From: Pollutibacter soli
GTDB taxonomy: Bacteria; Bacteroidota; Bacteroidia; Chitinophagales; Chitinophagaceae
Reading direction: 5' to 3'
Length of the DNA stretch: 64,000 bases
Assembly (NCBI GenBank): GCA_029269725.1
Contig: JARJHS010000001.1
Coordinates: forward strand, 682,001 to 746,000
The first letter of the stretch is position 1. Every line of letters starts with the position of its first letter. Below the pieces are notes generated by a model, which worked only from the letters and a program-made list of their open reading frames with translations, was not told the origin of the DNA and did not search any database. The translations under genes and the position numbers were made by a program. Positions 18,607 to 27,084 of the stretch are shown here, piece after piece.

Positions 18607-19509
18607 TTATTTTTTTTCCTTCATCAGCGCTTCTTTTGCGAGTTTGAGGTCTTCCATTTGTTTGGCATTTAACTGCGGATATTTCATATCAAGTTTTTCC
18701 AGGGTACGATAAATCACAGCTGCTATTGCCAGCCTGGAAAACCACTTGTCATCTGCAGGAATTACATACCACGGAGCTTTTTTCGTAGAAGTTGCCGTGA
18801 GCATTTTTTCATAAGCACCCATATATTTATCCCATAGCACTCGTTCATGCAGATCGGATGCAGAAAATTTCCAGTTTTTTGTTTTGTCGTCGATGCGTTC
18901 GATAAATCTTTTCTTCTGTTCTTTTTTTGAAAGATGAAGAAAGAATTTCATGATCACCATACCGTTTTCCTGGAGGTTTTTTTCAAAACGATTGATCTGG
19001 TTCATACGTCTTTCCCAAAACTCATCATCGATGTCCTGCACAGAATTAATTCCAGGAATATTTTCATTGAGAATGAATTCCGGATGAACCCTTGTAACGA
19101 GCACATTCTCATAATGCGATCGATTAAAAATGCCAATCTCTCCACGTGCAGGTAGCACTAACTCATGGCGCCATAAGTAGTCATGATCGAGTTCATTGGT
19201 TGACGGTGTTTTAAAACTGTGAACTTTAACTCCCTGTGGGTTCAGTCCGGACATTACGTGTTTGATTGCACCGTCTTTCCCTGCCGCATCCATTGCCTGT
19301 AACACAATCAGAACCCTGTATTTGTTCTCAGCGTAAAGAACATCCTGTAATTCTGATAGTTTTTGAATTCCCAGTTTCAGCAGAGCCTCGCCTACTGGTT
19401 TATCCAGTTGATCGTGATCGTAGTCTGTGGCAAATTTATTCAAAGACACTTTCTGACCAGGTTTTACGATCATTCTATCTATGTAATGCAGAATGCTATC
19501 GAGCGTCAT
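18607..19509 (-). CDS. ppk2: Polyphosphate kinase 2 family protein
   Basis: A 300-residue cytoplasmic PPK2. The Walker A motif is MDAAGKDG (73-80), with the lid/Walker B block FNRSHYENVLVTRVHPE from residue 128. Its length and single domain fit the short PPK2 forms that phosphorylate nucleotides (AMP, ADP or GDP) with polyphosphate. The exact class is not clear by eye. The C-terminal helix MKYPQLNAKQMEDLKLAKEAL is typical of the family. It faces hppA tail to tail across a terminator. Both genes concern phosphoanhydride energy, but nothing in the sequence shows shared regulation. Confidence 0.9.
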   Translation of the reverse strand: MTLDSILHYIDRMIVKPGQKVSLNKFATDYDHDQLDKPVGEALLKLGIQKLSELQDVLYAENKYRVLIVLQAMDAAGKDGAIKHVMSGLNPQGVKVHSFKTPSTNELDHDYLWRHELVLPARGEIGIFNRSHYENVLVTRVHPEFILNENIPGINSVQDIDDEFWERRMNQINRFEKNLQENGMVIMKFFLHLSKKEQKKRFIERIDDKTKNWKFSASDLHERVLWDKYMGAYEKMLTATSTKKAPWYVIPADDKWFSRLAIAAVIYRTLEKLDMKYPQLNAKQMEDLKLAKEALMKEKK

Positions 19510-19600
19510 TTAATCTATTTTGGTATTAATATAGATCATTTCATGTATAAGCTACAGTATACTCAGTTTACAATAAAAAATAAAAAAGTATGACTGGTAA

Positions 19601-19648
19601 ATTGTTTTTACGAACACAATCGTATATTTGATTACGATAAAAATCGTA
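19601..19648 (+). promoter_or_regulatory. Promoter overlapped by a BlaI-type operator
   Basis: ATTG (19601-19604), 18 bp, TATATTTG (19623-19630) gives a Bacteroidota promoter. ATCGTA (19619), TACGAT (19633) and ATCGTA (19643) form two interlocked inverted repeats: ATCGTA-N8-TACGAT and TACGAT-N4-ATCGTA. They cover the -7 box and predicted start site and end 4 bp before the blaI-like ATG, exactly where an autorepressor would bind. Confidence 0.65.
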
Positions 19649-19652
19649 TACT

Positions 19653-20036
19653 ATGAGCGGAAGCAAATCAATAAAGCCTACGGAAAGTGAATTGGAGATT
19701 CTCCAGGTACTCTGGGAAAAGAAATCAGCCACTGTAAGGGAGGTGCATGAAGAAATATCTAAAACAAAAGATATTGGCTACACTACTGCCCTGAAACTTT
19801 TACAGATCATGTTCGAAAAAGGGCTGGTCAGCCGGGATGATTCTTCCAAAACCCATATATACATGCCGGCGGTATCCAGGGAAAAAACACAAAAGCATCT
19901 GCTGGGTAAGATGATCGATAATGTTTTTTCCGGATCGTCTACACAACTGGTCATGCAGGCCCTCGGTAACCACAAAACCAGTCGTGAAGAACTGGATGAA
20001 ATTCAAAAACTGCTGGACAATCTCAGAAAGGACTAA
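19653..20036 (+). CDS. BlaI/MecI/CopY family transcriptional repressor
   Basis: A 127-residue winged-helix protein: PTESELEILQVLWEKKSATVREVHEEIS starts the DNA-binding domain and YTTALKLLQIMFEKGLVSRDDS is the recognition helix and wing. The C-terminal half is the dimerisation region. In this family the repressor is inactivated by cleavage triggered by a partner membrane metallopeptidase; that partner is encoded 9 bp downstream. The inverted repeats at 19619-19648 are the likely operator, so the pair should be autoregulated. Nothing here identifies a beta-lactamase or copper target. Confidence 0.92.
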   Translation: MSGSKSIKPTESELEILQVLWEKKSATVREVHEEISKTKDIGYTTALKLLQIMFEKGLVSRDDSSKTHIYMPAVSREKTQKHLLGKMIDNVFSGSSTQLVMQALGNHKTSREELDEIQKLLDNLRKD

Positions 20037-20045
20037 CGTTTTTCT

Positions 20046-22262
20046 ATGGAATCGAATCTGTTCAATTCAACAGCTGTATTGTATGCTTTGGGATGGGCAA
20101 TTGCTCATTCCCTCTGGCAAATGGGCGCGTTGTGGCTGGTGTTTCAATTGTTTTTCGGACTCCACAAAAATCAAAAGCCGGCCATTCGTTACAGTGGCGC
20201 ACTGGTGTTGTTTACTGGCGGGTTTATCTGGTTTGTAGTTACATTTTTACAACAGTTCAATCACTACCAGCTTTTTACAAAATACATTGAACAACTGCCA
20301 TTGACCGGTGCAGATCCCGCAGTTATCGATCTTCTTAACACGGATACTACCAGGTGGACTGACCTTTCAGCCTTGTACAGCCTTTTTGACAAATTTGTTC
20401 CTTTTCTTTCCGCAGGATATATCATTGTTCTTTTCTTTCTCGCCATCAGATTTATTAACGCTTATGCCTACACGCAAAGTCTGAGATCGACAGGTATTGT
20501 TGGTGCAGGAGAATATTTCAATAAAAAGCTGGATTCTTTTTTGGACTCAATGCAATTACCTTCTGATATCCAGCTTTTCTTCAGCGAGGTAATTGATGTG
20601 CCGGCAACCATCGGCTTTATAAAACCGGTAATCTTACTTCCTGTTGCTACAATCACAAATCTTTCTGCAGAGCAGGTTGAAGCTATTATCCTCCATGAAC
20701 TGGCTCACATACGCAGACAGGATTATTTACTTAACATGATTGTCGCAATCATGGAAACAATTTTGTTTTTCAATCCTTTTGCCCACCTCTTGACTGTAAG
20801 CCTTAAGAAGGAAAGAGAATTGTTCTGTGATGATTTTGTTGTGTCGTATAATAAAAATCCTCAGAATTACGCCTCTGCCCTGCTTAGTCTTGAGAAAATG
20901 AGAAAGGAACAGAAACTGGTGTTAGCGGTCGCAGCGACAGGGCATGATGGAGTTCTTCTGAACAGGGTGAAAAGAATTTTGAATATTAAGACGAATACTT
21001 TTCAGTATAAAGAGAAAATTGTTGCCCTGTTTTTTATTTCGCTTTTGCTCAGCACCCTGGCATGGTTGGATCCGATGCCTGAAAATCAAAAAATGTATGC
21101 GAGATCAATAAACAATGCTGATCCCGTAGCTGTCTCTGACGCTGCGCCTGAACCAACTGTGGTTGATCTTATAAGGAAAGATTTTGCGTCGACTGATTCT
21201 TCAAAAATGGTTGCTGTGAAAAAGAACATAAAACCAGTACTTCGTGAAGGCAGTCTGGTACCTTCTTCTGAAAGAAGAGCGACCGTTCAAAACCCGCTAC
21301 CTTCGATTTTTGTGCACTCACCTGCAGCACCAGCCGAACCACCGGCATCGACGAATTTGCGTTTTTATTCTCCGGATGCAAGGATCGCATCGACCGAAGC
21401 AGAATTAGAAAACAATATTAACTATACTTACAGTTTCGATTTTAAACAGCAGAAATATGCTGATTCTGTTTTAGGATCAGTTTATCAGTCTCAAAAAGGT
21501 AAAATCGGAAGTAAAGAGTATAACGCGTATCTCGATAAGATAAAGGAATTAAAAGATGCAGGTTATGCGTTTTCTCCCTGGTTCCTTCAGAAAATGACTG
21601 CCCTTTACCGAAACGAATTAAACAATACAAGAAACCTGCAGAGAACAAGAGGCGTTGCGATAAGGAGAATCCCTGAAAGGACAGCGGCTTCACTTCATTC
21701 ATTCTTTATGCCCGAAACAGGTCTGGCAATTGCGGAAGCCCCTGCCGCTGCATTTGGTGGAAGTACAGAAGCCTTGCAAAATGTTGAAGCACCCCCCGCT
21801 GATCCAAAAGTTGCCGAAAAATTTGAGGCGATGGGTAATTTGAGGACTACTGTTAACGGACAAGCATTTGTACAACTGGCAACACCGGGCGATGTCATGG
21901 TTTGGGGAACGAAAAAGGCTCGCGCAAAAAAAACGGAGGGATCAAAATCAAAGAGTGATCAATACAATCAGGATGCTGATACCTATGTGAGTGGTTATAC
22001 TTATACCCCGGCTTATCCAAAATGGAATGATGAACATGGGGGTGCAACTTTTGACACGTCCTATTCCCATAAAAAAGTCTCAACCACACCATCATCAAAT
22101 TCGACTGTAGTTGTACAGGGTTATCCCAGGAAAGTAACAACGGTCAGAAAGTCCAAACCCGCAGTTGTAATTCATCCGAAAGAGCAAAAAGAGACAATCG
22201 TTATTTTGATCGAAACAGAAACACGGTCAATCAATATTGAAGTAGAGCCGGAATCCAATTGA
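20046..22262 (+). CDS. M56 family (BlaR1-like) membrane metallopeptidase with long periplasmic tail
   Basis: 738 residues. Several N-terminal membrane helices surround a cytoplasmic zinc protease domain with HELAH at 217-221 and the downstream RELFCDDFVVSYN block expected of M56. The last helix (around FFISLLLSTLAWLDP) is followed by about 390 residues that should face the periplasm. That tail is rich in Ala, Pro, Ser and Thr and shows no penicillin-binding SxxK/SxN/KTG set, so the protein is not a standard BlaR1 beta-lactam sensor. It is expected to sense an unknown envelope signal and cleave or inactivate the repressor encoded just upstream. A Tyr/Thr/Lys-rich C-terminus (KVSTTPSSNSTVVV) ends the protein. 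Confidence 0.88.
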   Translation: MESNLFNSTAVLYALGWAIAHSLWQMGALWLVFQLFFGLHKNQKPAIRYSGALVLFTGGFIWFVVTFLQQFNHYQLFTKYIEQLPLTGADPAVIDLLNTDTTRWTDLSALYSLFDKFVPFLSAGYIIVLFFLAIRFINAYAYTQSLRSTGIVGAGEYFNKKLDSFLDSMQLPSDIQLFFSEVIDVPATIGFIKPVILLPVATITNLSAEQVEAIILHELAHIRRQDYLLNMIVAIMETILFFNPFAHLLTVSLKKERELFCDDFVVSYNKNPQNYASALLSLEKMRKEQKLVLAVAATGHDGVLLNRVKRILNIKTNTFQYKEKIVALFFISLLLSTLAWLDPMPENQKMYARSINNADPVAVSDAAPEPTVVDLIRKDFASTDSSKMVAVKKNIKPVLREGSLVPSSERRATVQNPLPSIFVHSPAAPAEPPASTNLRFYSPDARIASTEAELENNINYTYSFDFKQQKYADSVLGSVYQSQKGKIGSKEYNAYLDKIKELKDAGYAFSPWFLQKMTALYRNELNNTRNLQRTRGVAIRRIPERTAASLHSFFMPETGLAIAEAPAAAFGGSTEALQNVEAPPADPKVAEKFEAMGNLRTTVNGQAFVQLATPGDVMVWGTKKARAKKTEGSKSKSDQYNQDADTYVSGYTYTPAYPKWNDEHGGATFDTSYSHKKVSTTPSSNSTVVVQGYPRKVTTVRKSKPAVVIHPKEQKETIVILIETETRSINIEVEPESN

Positions 22263-22366
22263 CTACCGGAAATAACCGCGATTTTTGATAAAAATACTTA
22301 GTTGATGTGATTAATTTTTTTGATCCTATTTATTATTCGTGCAGCCTTTCCAATATTTTCAAATAA

Positions 22367-24823
22367 TCATTTTATTATTCTCTCCTGTTCCGCAGCAGAA
22401 AAGTTTTTCTCTTTTCTTTGGGCATTATTGTTTCCGAATGGAATACTATAGTTGATTCTGAAAATCGGAAATCTTGCGGACTCTGTTCTGAAGGTTACGT
22501 TGCTTTTTATATTGAACACTTCTTCCGTCAGTGTTCCATATTTTACATGGTATTGCTGTTTAGTAAAAATATCCTCAACCGTTAGTTGCAGTATTCCCTT
22601 CTGCTTGTTGAATTCTTTTTTAATTCCTGCATTCAAAACAGCAAACCCACGCTGCCTCACTGTTCCATTGAAAGAATTGCTGTTGGCAAATCCTGATAAC
22701 TCAAAGGAATATCTTTTATTGAATTTAAAGGTCCAGTTGGCATTGGCTGAATATCCAAAATAACTGTTATGGAGTGGTTGCCTCGTATAACCGGCACGGT
22801 ACGCTCTGTAGCCGCCGGTAAATCCGTAATTCATCAACCACCATTTTCCGATGTTTACCGGAACAGTTATTTGTAAATTCAAAAACTCCTGCCTTGATAG
22901 ATTCTGTGGAGAAATAAATAAAATCTTTCCGTCCACGCTTTCGGTCAGCTGATACCGGGAAATCGCATTGCTTTCGCGACTGTAAATCAATGCCGCGGAG
23001 AATGTCCTGTGGCTATATCCGAATTTCAGATTGTGAATAATCGCCGGTTGCAAAAAAGGATTGCCAGTATAGGCTGCGGTAGGATCACTGTAACTTACAT
23101 AAGAGGCTAAATCATTATAAGCAGGCCGACTGATCCGTTTCGTATATGAAATCTGTAACTCACTGTTTTCATTGAGCCTTCGGGTTAAAAAAATATCGGG
23201 AAAAAAAACTCCAAGCTTTCGTACTGAAAGAAGAGTATCATAAAATTTGTTTCGCATTTCAGTAATAGAATATTCATACCTCAAACCAGCTGCAACGTTG
23301 GTGTTTTCATCTAATTTCATTGTAACTATTGCATACCCCGCGGATATGTTTTCATTCATTCCGATATTGTTATTCATCAGGGGATTTGAAGTCCAGTTGC
23401 TGTCCACAAAGCTCTGCATGCCTGATATACTGCAACTGGTAGTCCATGTGCCTTTGAAACCAGTTTCCAGCCGCAGCTTATCGGAAATTTTTTTTGAATA
23501 ATCAACTTTACCTACGAGTACCTGTATTCTGCTGTCTGCATATCCTTGTTGTGCAGGGGCAAACAGGTCATTCTCATTTTCCACCTGAACGCTGTTTTCA
23601 TTTTTAAAAAAACTCTCCACCTGGTAGGGACTTTCGTTATGATAAAACAAAAAATCAGCATTTAGCGATAGCTTACTTCCTGTGCTGATCTGGTGTTCTG
23701 CATACAATGAACTGATCAGGTTTTTCCATTGAATATTACCTTTATTCAATCCTCTGAAATGAAGCATTGAATCCGGAAGAATATTATAGTAGGCATCGTT
23801 CAGGTTATTCCTGTGATTGCTTCGGGAACTGAAATTTAAGTTGATTCCAAGTGTCGTCTTTTTTGTGAATTTATATTCTGCTCCAGTGACAATATTATGG
23901 GTATTTGTTTTCGTATTGGTTGTGTCATGAAATACAGTAGAAGCGTCACCCCCGAATACCGGCATTGACTGGGTTCCTGTTATGTACATATCACTATAGG
24001 AGCTGTTAAATGCATAATTGTAAGAAATCCATAAATGTGTCTTGTTGCTCACATGAGACAGGCTGGATCCGGAAGCGAGTTTTCCGCGATATCCATACCC
24101 CGCCGTGAACGAAATATTACCGTATGTCCCCACACGCGAATATTTTTTTGTAGTGATGTTTATGATGCCTGCGCTTCCATCGGCATCATATTTTGCACCG
24201 GGACTATCCAGTAGTTCTATTGAGGCAATATCATCAGCATTCATCCCGGAAAGCAGGCCGATAATATCGTTTTCGGATAACCGAAGCTGCCGGCCGTTAA
24301 GCATCACCTGTACACCGGTTTTTCCATTTAAAGTGATCGCATTATCCCGCGGATTGATTACAACACCTGGTGATCGTTCCAATACCCGTAAAACGGTGCT
24401 TCCACGTGTCATCACACTATTGCCTGCCTGAACTACTAAGCCTTCGGGTTTTTGCAATATCTGTGGTATGTTCCTGTGGATTACAATTTCCCGCAACGAT
24501 TGGCTGGCTCTTTTCAGCGGAATGTCCCCAAGGGTTACCGCTGCATCAAGGGTAGATATGCTTATTGCAGCAAGTTGCTGAGGTTGAAATCCTGCGAAGG
24601 AAATCCGGATAACATAATTCCCCGGATGTAATCGCGGGGTTGTAAACTTTCCTGTTGAATCTGTATCTAACGAACTGAGCAGCGTGCTGTCCGGCAAACT
24701 TAAAATGGAAACCGTTGCGAATGAAAGAGCAGACCCTGATGAATCTACTACCCTTCCAGATACCTGCGCAAAGCTTTTCAGAATGCAAAATGTACAGAAT
24801 GCCAGTATTGCCAGGTATCGCAT
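22367..24823 (-). CDS. TonB-dependent-receptor-like outer membrane beta-barrel protein
   Basis: 818 residues. A signal peptide (residues 1-19, ending KSFAQ) is followed by a carboxypeptidase-regulatory-like beta-sandwich (VSGRVVDSSGSALSFATVSI, 20-105), a plug-like domain with GVVINPRDNAITLNGKTGVQ and DDIASIELLDSPGAKYDADG, and a long beta-barrel with alternating aromatic strands ending in FRINYSIPFG. This is the architecture of Bacteroidota 'outer membrane beta-barrel family' receptors. No SusD partner is adjacent, so it is not a classic Sus pair. The ligand is unknown. It diverges from the LytS/LytTR pair and may be its target. Confidence 0.88.
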   Translation of the reverse strand: MRYLAILAFCTFCILKSFAQVSGRVVDSSGSALSFATVSILSLPDSTLLSSLDTDSTGKFTTPRLHPGNYVIRISFAGFQPQQLAAISISTLDAAVTLGDIPLKRASQSLREIVIHRNIPQILQKPEGLVVQAGNSVMTRGSTVLRVLERSPGVVINPRDNAITLNGKTGVQVMLNGRQLRLSENDIIGLLSGMNADDIASIELLDSPGAKYDADGSAGIINITTKKYSRVGTYGNISFTAGYGYRGKLASGSSLSHVSNKTHLWISYNYAFNSSYSDMYITGTQSMPVFGGDASTVFHDTTNTKTNTHNIVTGAEYKFTKKTTLGINLNFSSRSNHRNNLNDAYYNILPDSMLHFRGLNKGNIQWKNLISSLYAEHQISTGSKLSLNADFLFYHNESPYQVESFFKNENSVQVENENDLFAPAQQGYADSRIQVLVGKVDYSKKISDKLRLETGFKGTWTTSCSISGMQSFVDSNWTSNPLMNNNIGMNENISAGYAIVTMKLDENTNVAAGLRYEYSITEMRNKFYDTLLSVRKLGVFFPDIFLTRRLNENSELQISYTKRISRPAYNDLASYVSYSDPTAAYTGNPFLQPAIIHNLKFGYSHRTFSAALIYSRESNAISRYQLTESVDGKILFISPQNLSRQEFLNLQITVPVNIGKWWLMNYGFTGGYRAYRAGYTRQPLHNSYFGYSANANWTFKFNKRYSFELSGFANSNSFNGTVRQRGFAVLNAGIKKEFNKQKGILQLTVEDIFTKQQYHVKYGTLTEEVFNIKSNVTFRTESARFPIFRINYSIPFGNNNAQRKEKNFSAAEQERIIK

Positions 24824-24956
24824 AAGTCGGTTTTCGTTAAAGAAAAGCCGGATTTATGCTGTAAGAAAGTCTATATGCTCAACGGCATGCATCTTTTTAC
24901 CAAATGCAGATTTGCTTACTTTTTTTGTGCAAGTACCTGCGAATACCCGGAAAATT

Positions 24957-25009
24957 CCTTTTGTCAACTCCAAACACCCTTTTGTCAATATTCTCATACC
25001 GTTTGTGAT
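24957..25009. promoter_or_regulatory. Three 21-bp-phased direct repeats in the receptor/histidine-kinase divergent region
   Basis: CCTTTTGTCAA occurs at 24957 and 24978, and CCGTTTGTGAT (8 of 11 matching) at 24999, so the copies start exactly 21 bp apart. A LytTR response regulator is encoded nearby, and LytTR proteins (for example AgrA) bind short direct repeats on about two helical turns. This is a candidate operator for that regulator. Confidence 0.55.
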
Positions 25010-25068
25010 TGAAAACAAATGGTCCACAGGAATTTTAATATTTTTAATCGTTTTGAAAAACGAAATGG

Positions 25069-26220
25069 ATGAAAAAAAACCGATCAGCGATTGAATGGGT
25101 GATAAAATACAAAATCTATCACCTGCCATTCTGGTTTATCTATCATGTTCTTTGGTGGACCATTACCATTGGAAGCCTGACCATGGTATTCAATAATATT
25201 TTTCATTCAGCATATGTATACAAATTCCTCTTCTATGTTATTTTTGAAGCCCTTGGCGCATACTTCGTTTTATACTATTTGTTGCCGCACTTTCTGGAAA
25301 AAGGGAAGATTAAATCCTTTATAATTTTATTTGCAGTCACAGCCTTACTCACGGGTTCGCTGATCGTATTGGGCTATCCATTCAGTTCATGGGTTTCCGG
25401 AACTTCCATGTTTGAGCTTTATGGAAAACAACCGCACGAATACATGTATTTTTTCAAGACCAATACGATGGCGTCAGCAACTGCAGCGCTTACTTTGGCA
25501 CTTAGTGTTAAACTCACAAAAAACTGGATTCAATCTAAAAATAGACAACAGATCCTCGAAAAAGAAAAGCTGGAATCTGAACTCAGGTTTTTAAAAACAC
25601 AGTTCAATCCGCATTTCCTTTTCAATAGTATCAATTCGATTTTCGTTCTAATCCATAAGAACCCCGATATGGCATCGGAGTCGCTGGCGAAATTTTCAGA
25701 TTTACTTCGTTATCAGCTGTATGATTGCAATGAGTCATGGATATCACTAAAACAGGAAATGAATTATATCGAAAATTTTATCGGGCTCGAAAAACTCCGG
25801 CAGGAAAAGAATGTGGAATTGAATATCAATGTAAATTTTTCCTGCGGTGATGATGTAAGGATTGCTCCTTTTATTCTTATGCCTTTTATTGAAAACGCAT
25901 TTAAGCATGTTTCAAAGTTCAATGACCGGAAGAATGAAATAAATATTCAGATAGGGATAAGTGAAAGTTGCCTGTTTTTGGAAACTTCAAATTCTGTTTC
26001 GGAACATCACCGTTTACCTGGAGAGTCATCAAAGTATAAGGGTCTTGGTTTAAAGAATATTCGCAGAAGGCTCGAGCTCCTGTATGACAAAAAACATCAG
26101 CTTGATATTTTTGAAACCAATGAAAAATACAGTGTGAAACTGATGATTGTTTTGGAAAGAGAAGCGCAACAGATCAACCGGATTATAGAAACTACACCAT
26201 CATATTCTTACTCGCTGTGA
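25069..26220 (+). CDS. Sensor histidine kinase of the LytS/YehU type
   Basis: 383 residues. Four membrane helices occupy about residues 15-150 (FWFIYHVLWWTITIGSLTM; FLFYVIFEALGAYFVLYYLL and others) without a recognisable periplasmic sensor domain. A short coiled linker leads to the His_kinase domain: FLKTQFNPHFLFNSINSI with phospho-acceptor His182, and IAPFILMPFIENAFKHVSKF as the N box of the ATPase domain, with GLGLKNIRRRLELLY as the G box. The response regulator gene follows after 10 bp. The chosen ATG is 25069; the ATG at 25065 is in another frame. Confidence 0.92.
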   Translation: MKKNRSAIEWVIKYKIYHLPFWFIYHVLWWTITIGSLTMVFNNIFHSAYVYKFLFYVIFEALGAYFVLYYLLPHFLEKGKIKSFIILFAVTALLTGSLIVLGYPFSSWVSGTSMFELYGKQPHEYMYFFKTNTMASATAALTLALSVKLTKNWIQSKNRQQILEKEKLESELRFLKTQFNPHFLFNSINSIFVLIHKNPDMASESLAKFSDLLRYQLYDCNESWISLKQEMNYIENFIGLEKLRQEKNVELNINVNFSCGDDVRIAPFILMPFIENAFKHVSKFNDRKNEINIQIGISESCLFLETSNSVSEHHRLPGESSKYKGLGLKNIRRRLELLYDKKHQLDIFETNEKYSVKLMIVLEREAQQINRIIETTPSYSYSL

Positions 26221-26230
26221 AAAATTTAGT

Positions 26231-26962
26231 ATGAATTTAGCCTGTGCTGTTATTGATGATGAGCCTTTGGCCAGGGAATGTATGGTCAACTATCTTAGGG
26301 AAATCGATTTCCTGGAGCTTGCTGCGACGGGTAATAATCCTGTTGAGTTAAGCAGAATTCTTTCCGAAGAAAAGATCGATCTCATTTTCCTGGATATCCA
26401 GATGCCTGTAATGAATGGCATTGAGTTTTTGAAATTGACCAGGGATTTGCCGATGGTGATAATTACAACGGCATACCCTAATTATGCATTGGAAGGATTT
26501 CAGTTTGATGTAATAGATTACCTGGTAAAGCCCATCACGTTTAACCGATTTTTCAAAGCAGTTTCAAAAGCAAAGGATTTTTATCTTCTAAAAAATAGAA
26601 ACTCAGATAAAGTGTCCCCGCAGGATAATTTCGACAGGCATTATTTTTTTATACGCTGTGAGTCCAGGTACGAAAGAATTTTTCTCGATGAAATTTTATA
26701 TATCGAAGCGATGCAAAATTATATCAGCATAGTGACGGTCAAAGGAAAATTCATCACGCTTTTGTCCATGAAGAATGTGGAACAGAATCTTGCAGGTCAC
26801 TCTTTCATCCGTGTACACAAATCATATATCGTTTCGATTCCTAAAATCCAAACGATAGAAAATAATGAGGTCGTTCTTCCAAACCACCGAATTCCTGTCA
26901 GCCGTAATTATAAGGAAGAAGTTTTGGGGAAAGTACTTTCGAATAAATTATGGACACGATAA
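26231..26962 (+). CDS. LytTR-family response regulator
   Basis: 243 residues. The receiver domain has acidic IDDEPLA near the N-terminus, phospho-acceptor Asp55 in FLDIQMPVMNG, and Lys in YLVKPITFNRF. The C-terminal LytTR DNA-binding domain includes FIRCESRYERIFLDEILYIEAMQNYI and SFIRVHKSYIVSIPKI. It pairs with the histidine kinase immediately upstream. The phased direct repeats at 24957-25009 are a plausible binding site controlling the kinase operon, the divergent receptor gene, or both. The stop codon abuts an ACGTT-type repeat. Confidence 0.93.
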   Translation: MNLACAVIDDEPLARECMVNYLREIDFLELAATGNNPVELSRILSEEKIDLIFLDIQMPVMNGIEFLKLTRDLPMVIITTAYPNYALEGFQFDVIDYLVKPITFNRFFKAVSKAKDFYLLKNRNSDKVSPQDNFDRHYFFIRCESRYERIFLDEILYIEAMQNYISIVTVKGKFITLLSMKNVEQNLAGHSFIRVHKSYIVSIPKIQTIENNEVVLPNHRIPVSRNYKEEVLGKVLSNKLWTR

Positions 26963-27084
26963 CGTTAAACGTAGAACGTAAAACGTAAAACGTTAGCTCT
27001 TGTGGATGGAATCTGGTTGCTAATACCTTTCTTCTCTAAAATATCAGGTTTCTACGTTCAACGTTCAACGTTGTACGTTCTACA
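26961..27084. repeat. ACGTT-type inverted repeat between convergent genes
   Basis: The left arm (26961-26995) contains AACGTTAAACGTAGAACGT and the right arm (27050-27084) contains ACGTTGTACGTTCTAC, roughly the reverse complement, with about 55 bp between. The arms touch the stop codons of the LytTR regulator and the convergent molybdoenzyme. It could act as a bidirectional terminator. Related motifs occur at 31537, 47279 and 56099-56282. Confidence 0.6.

Noticed and set aside
19653-22262. BlaI/BlaR1 beta-lactam resistance operon
   Set aside because: The sensor lacks a penicillin-binding domain and no beta-lactamase gene is adjacent.
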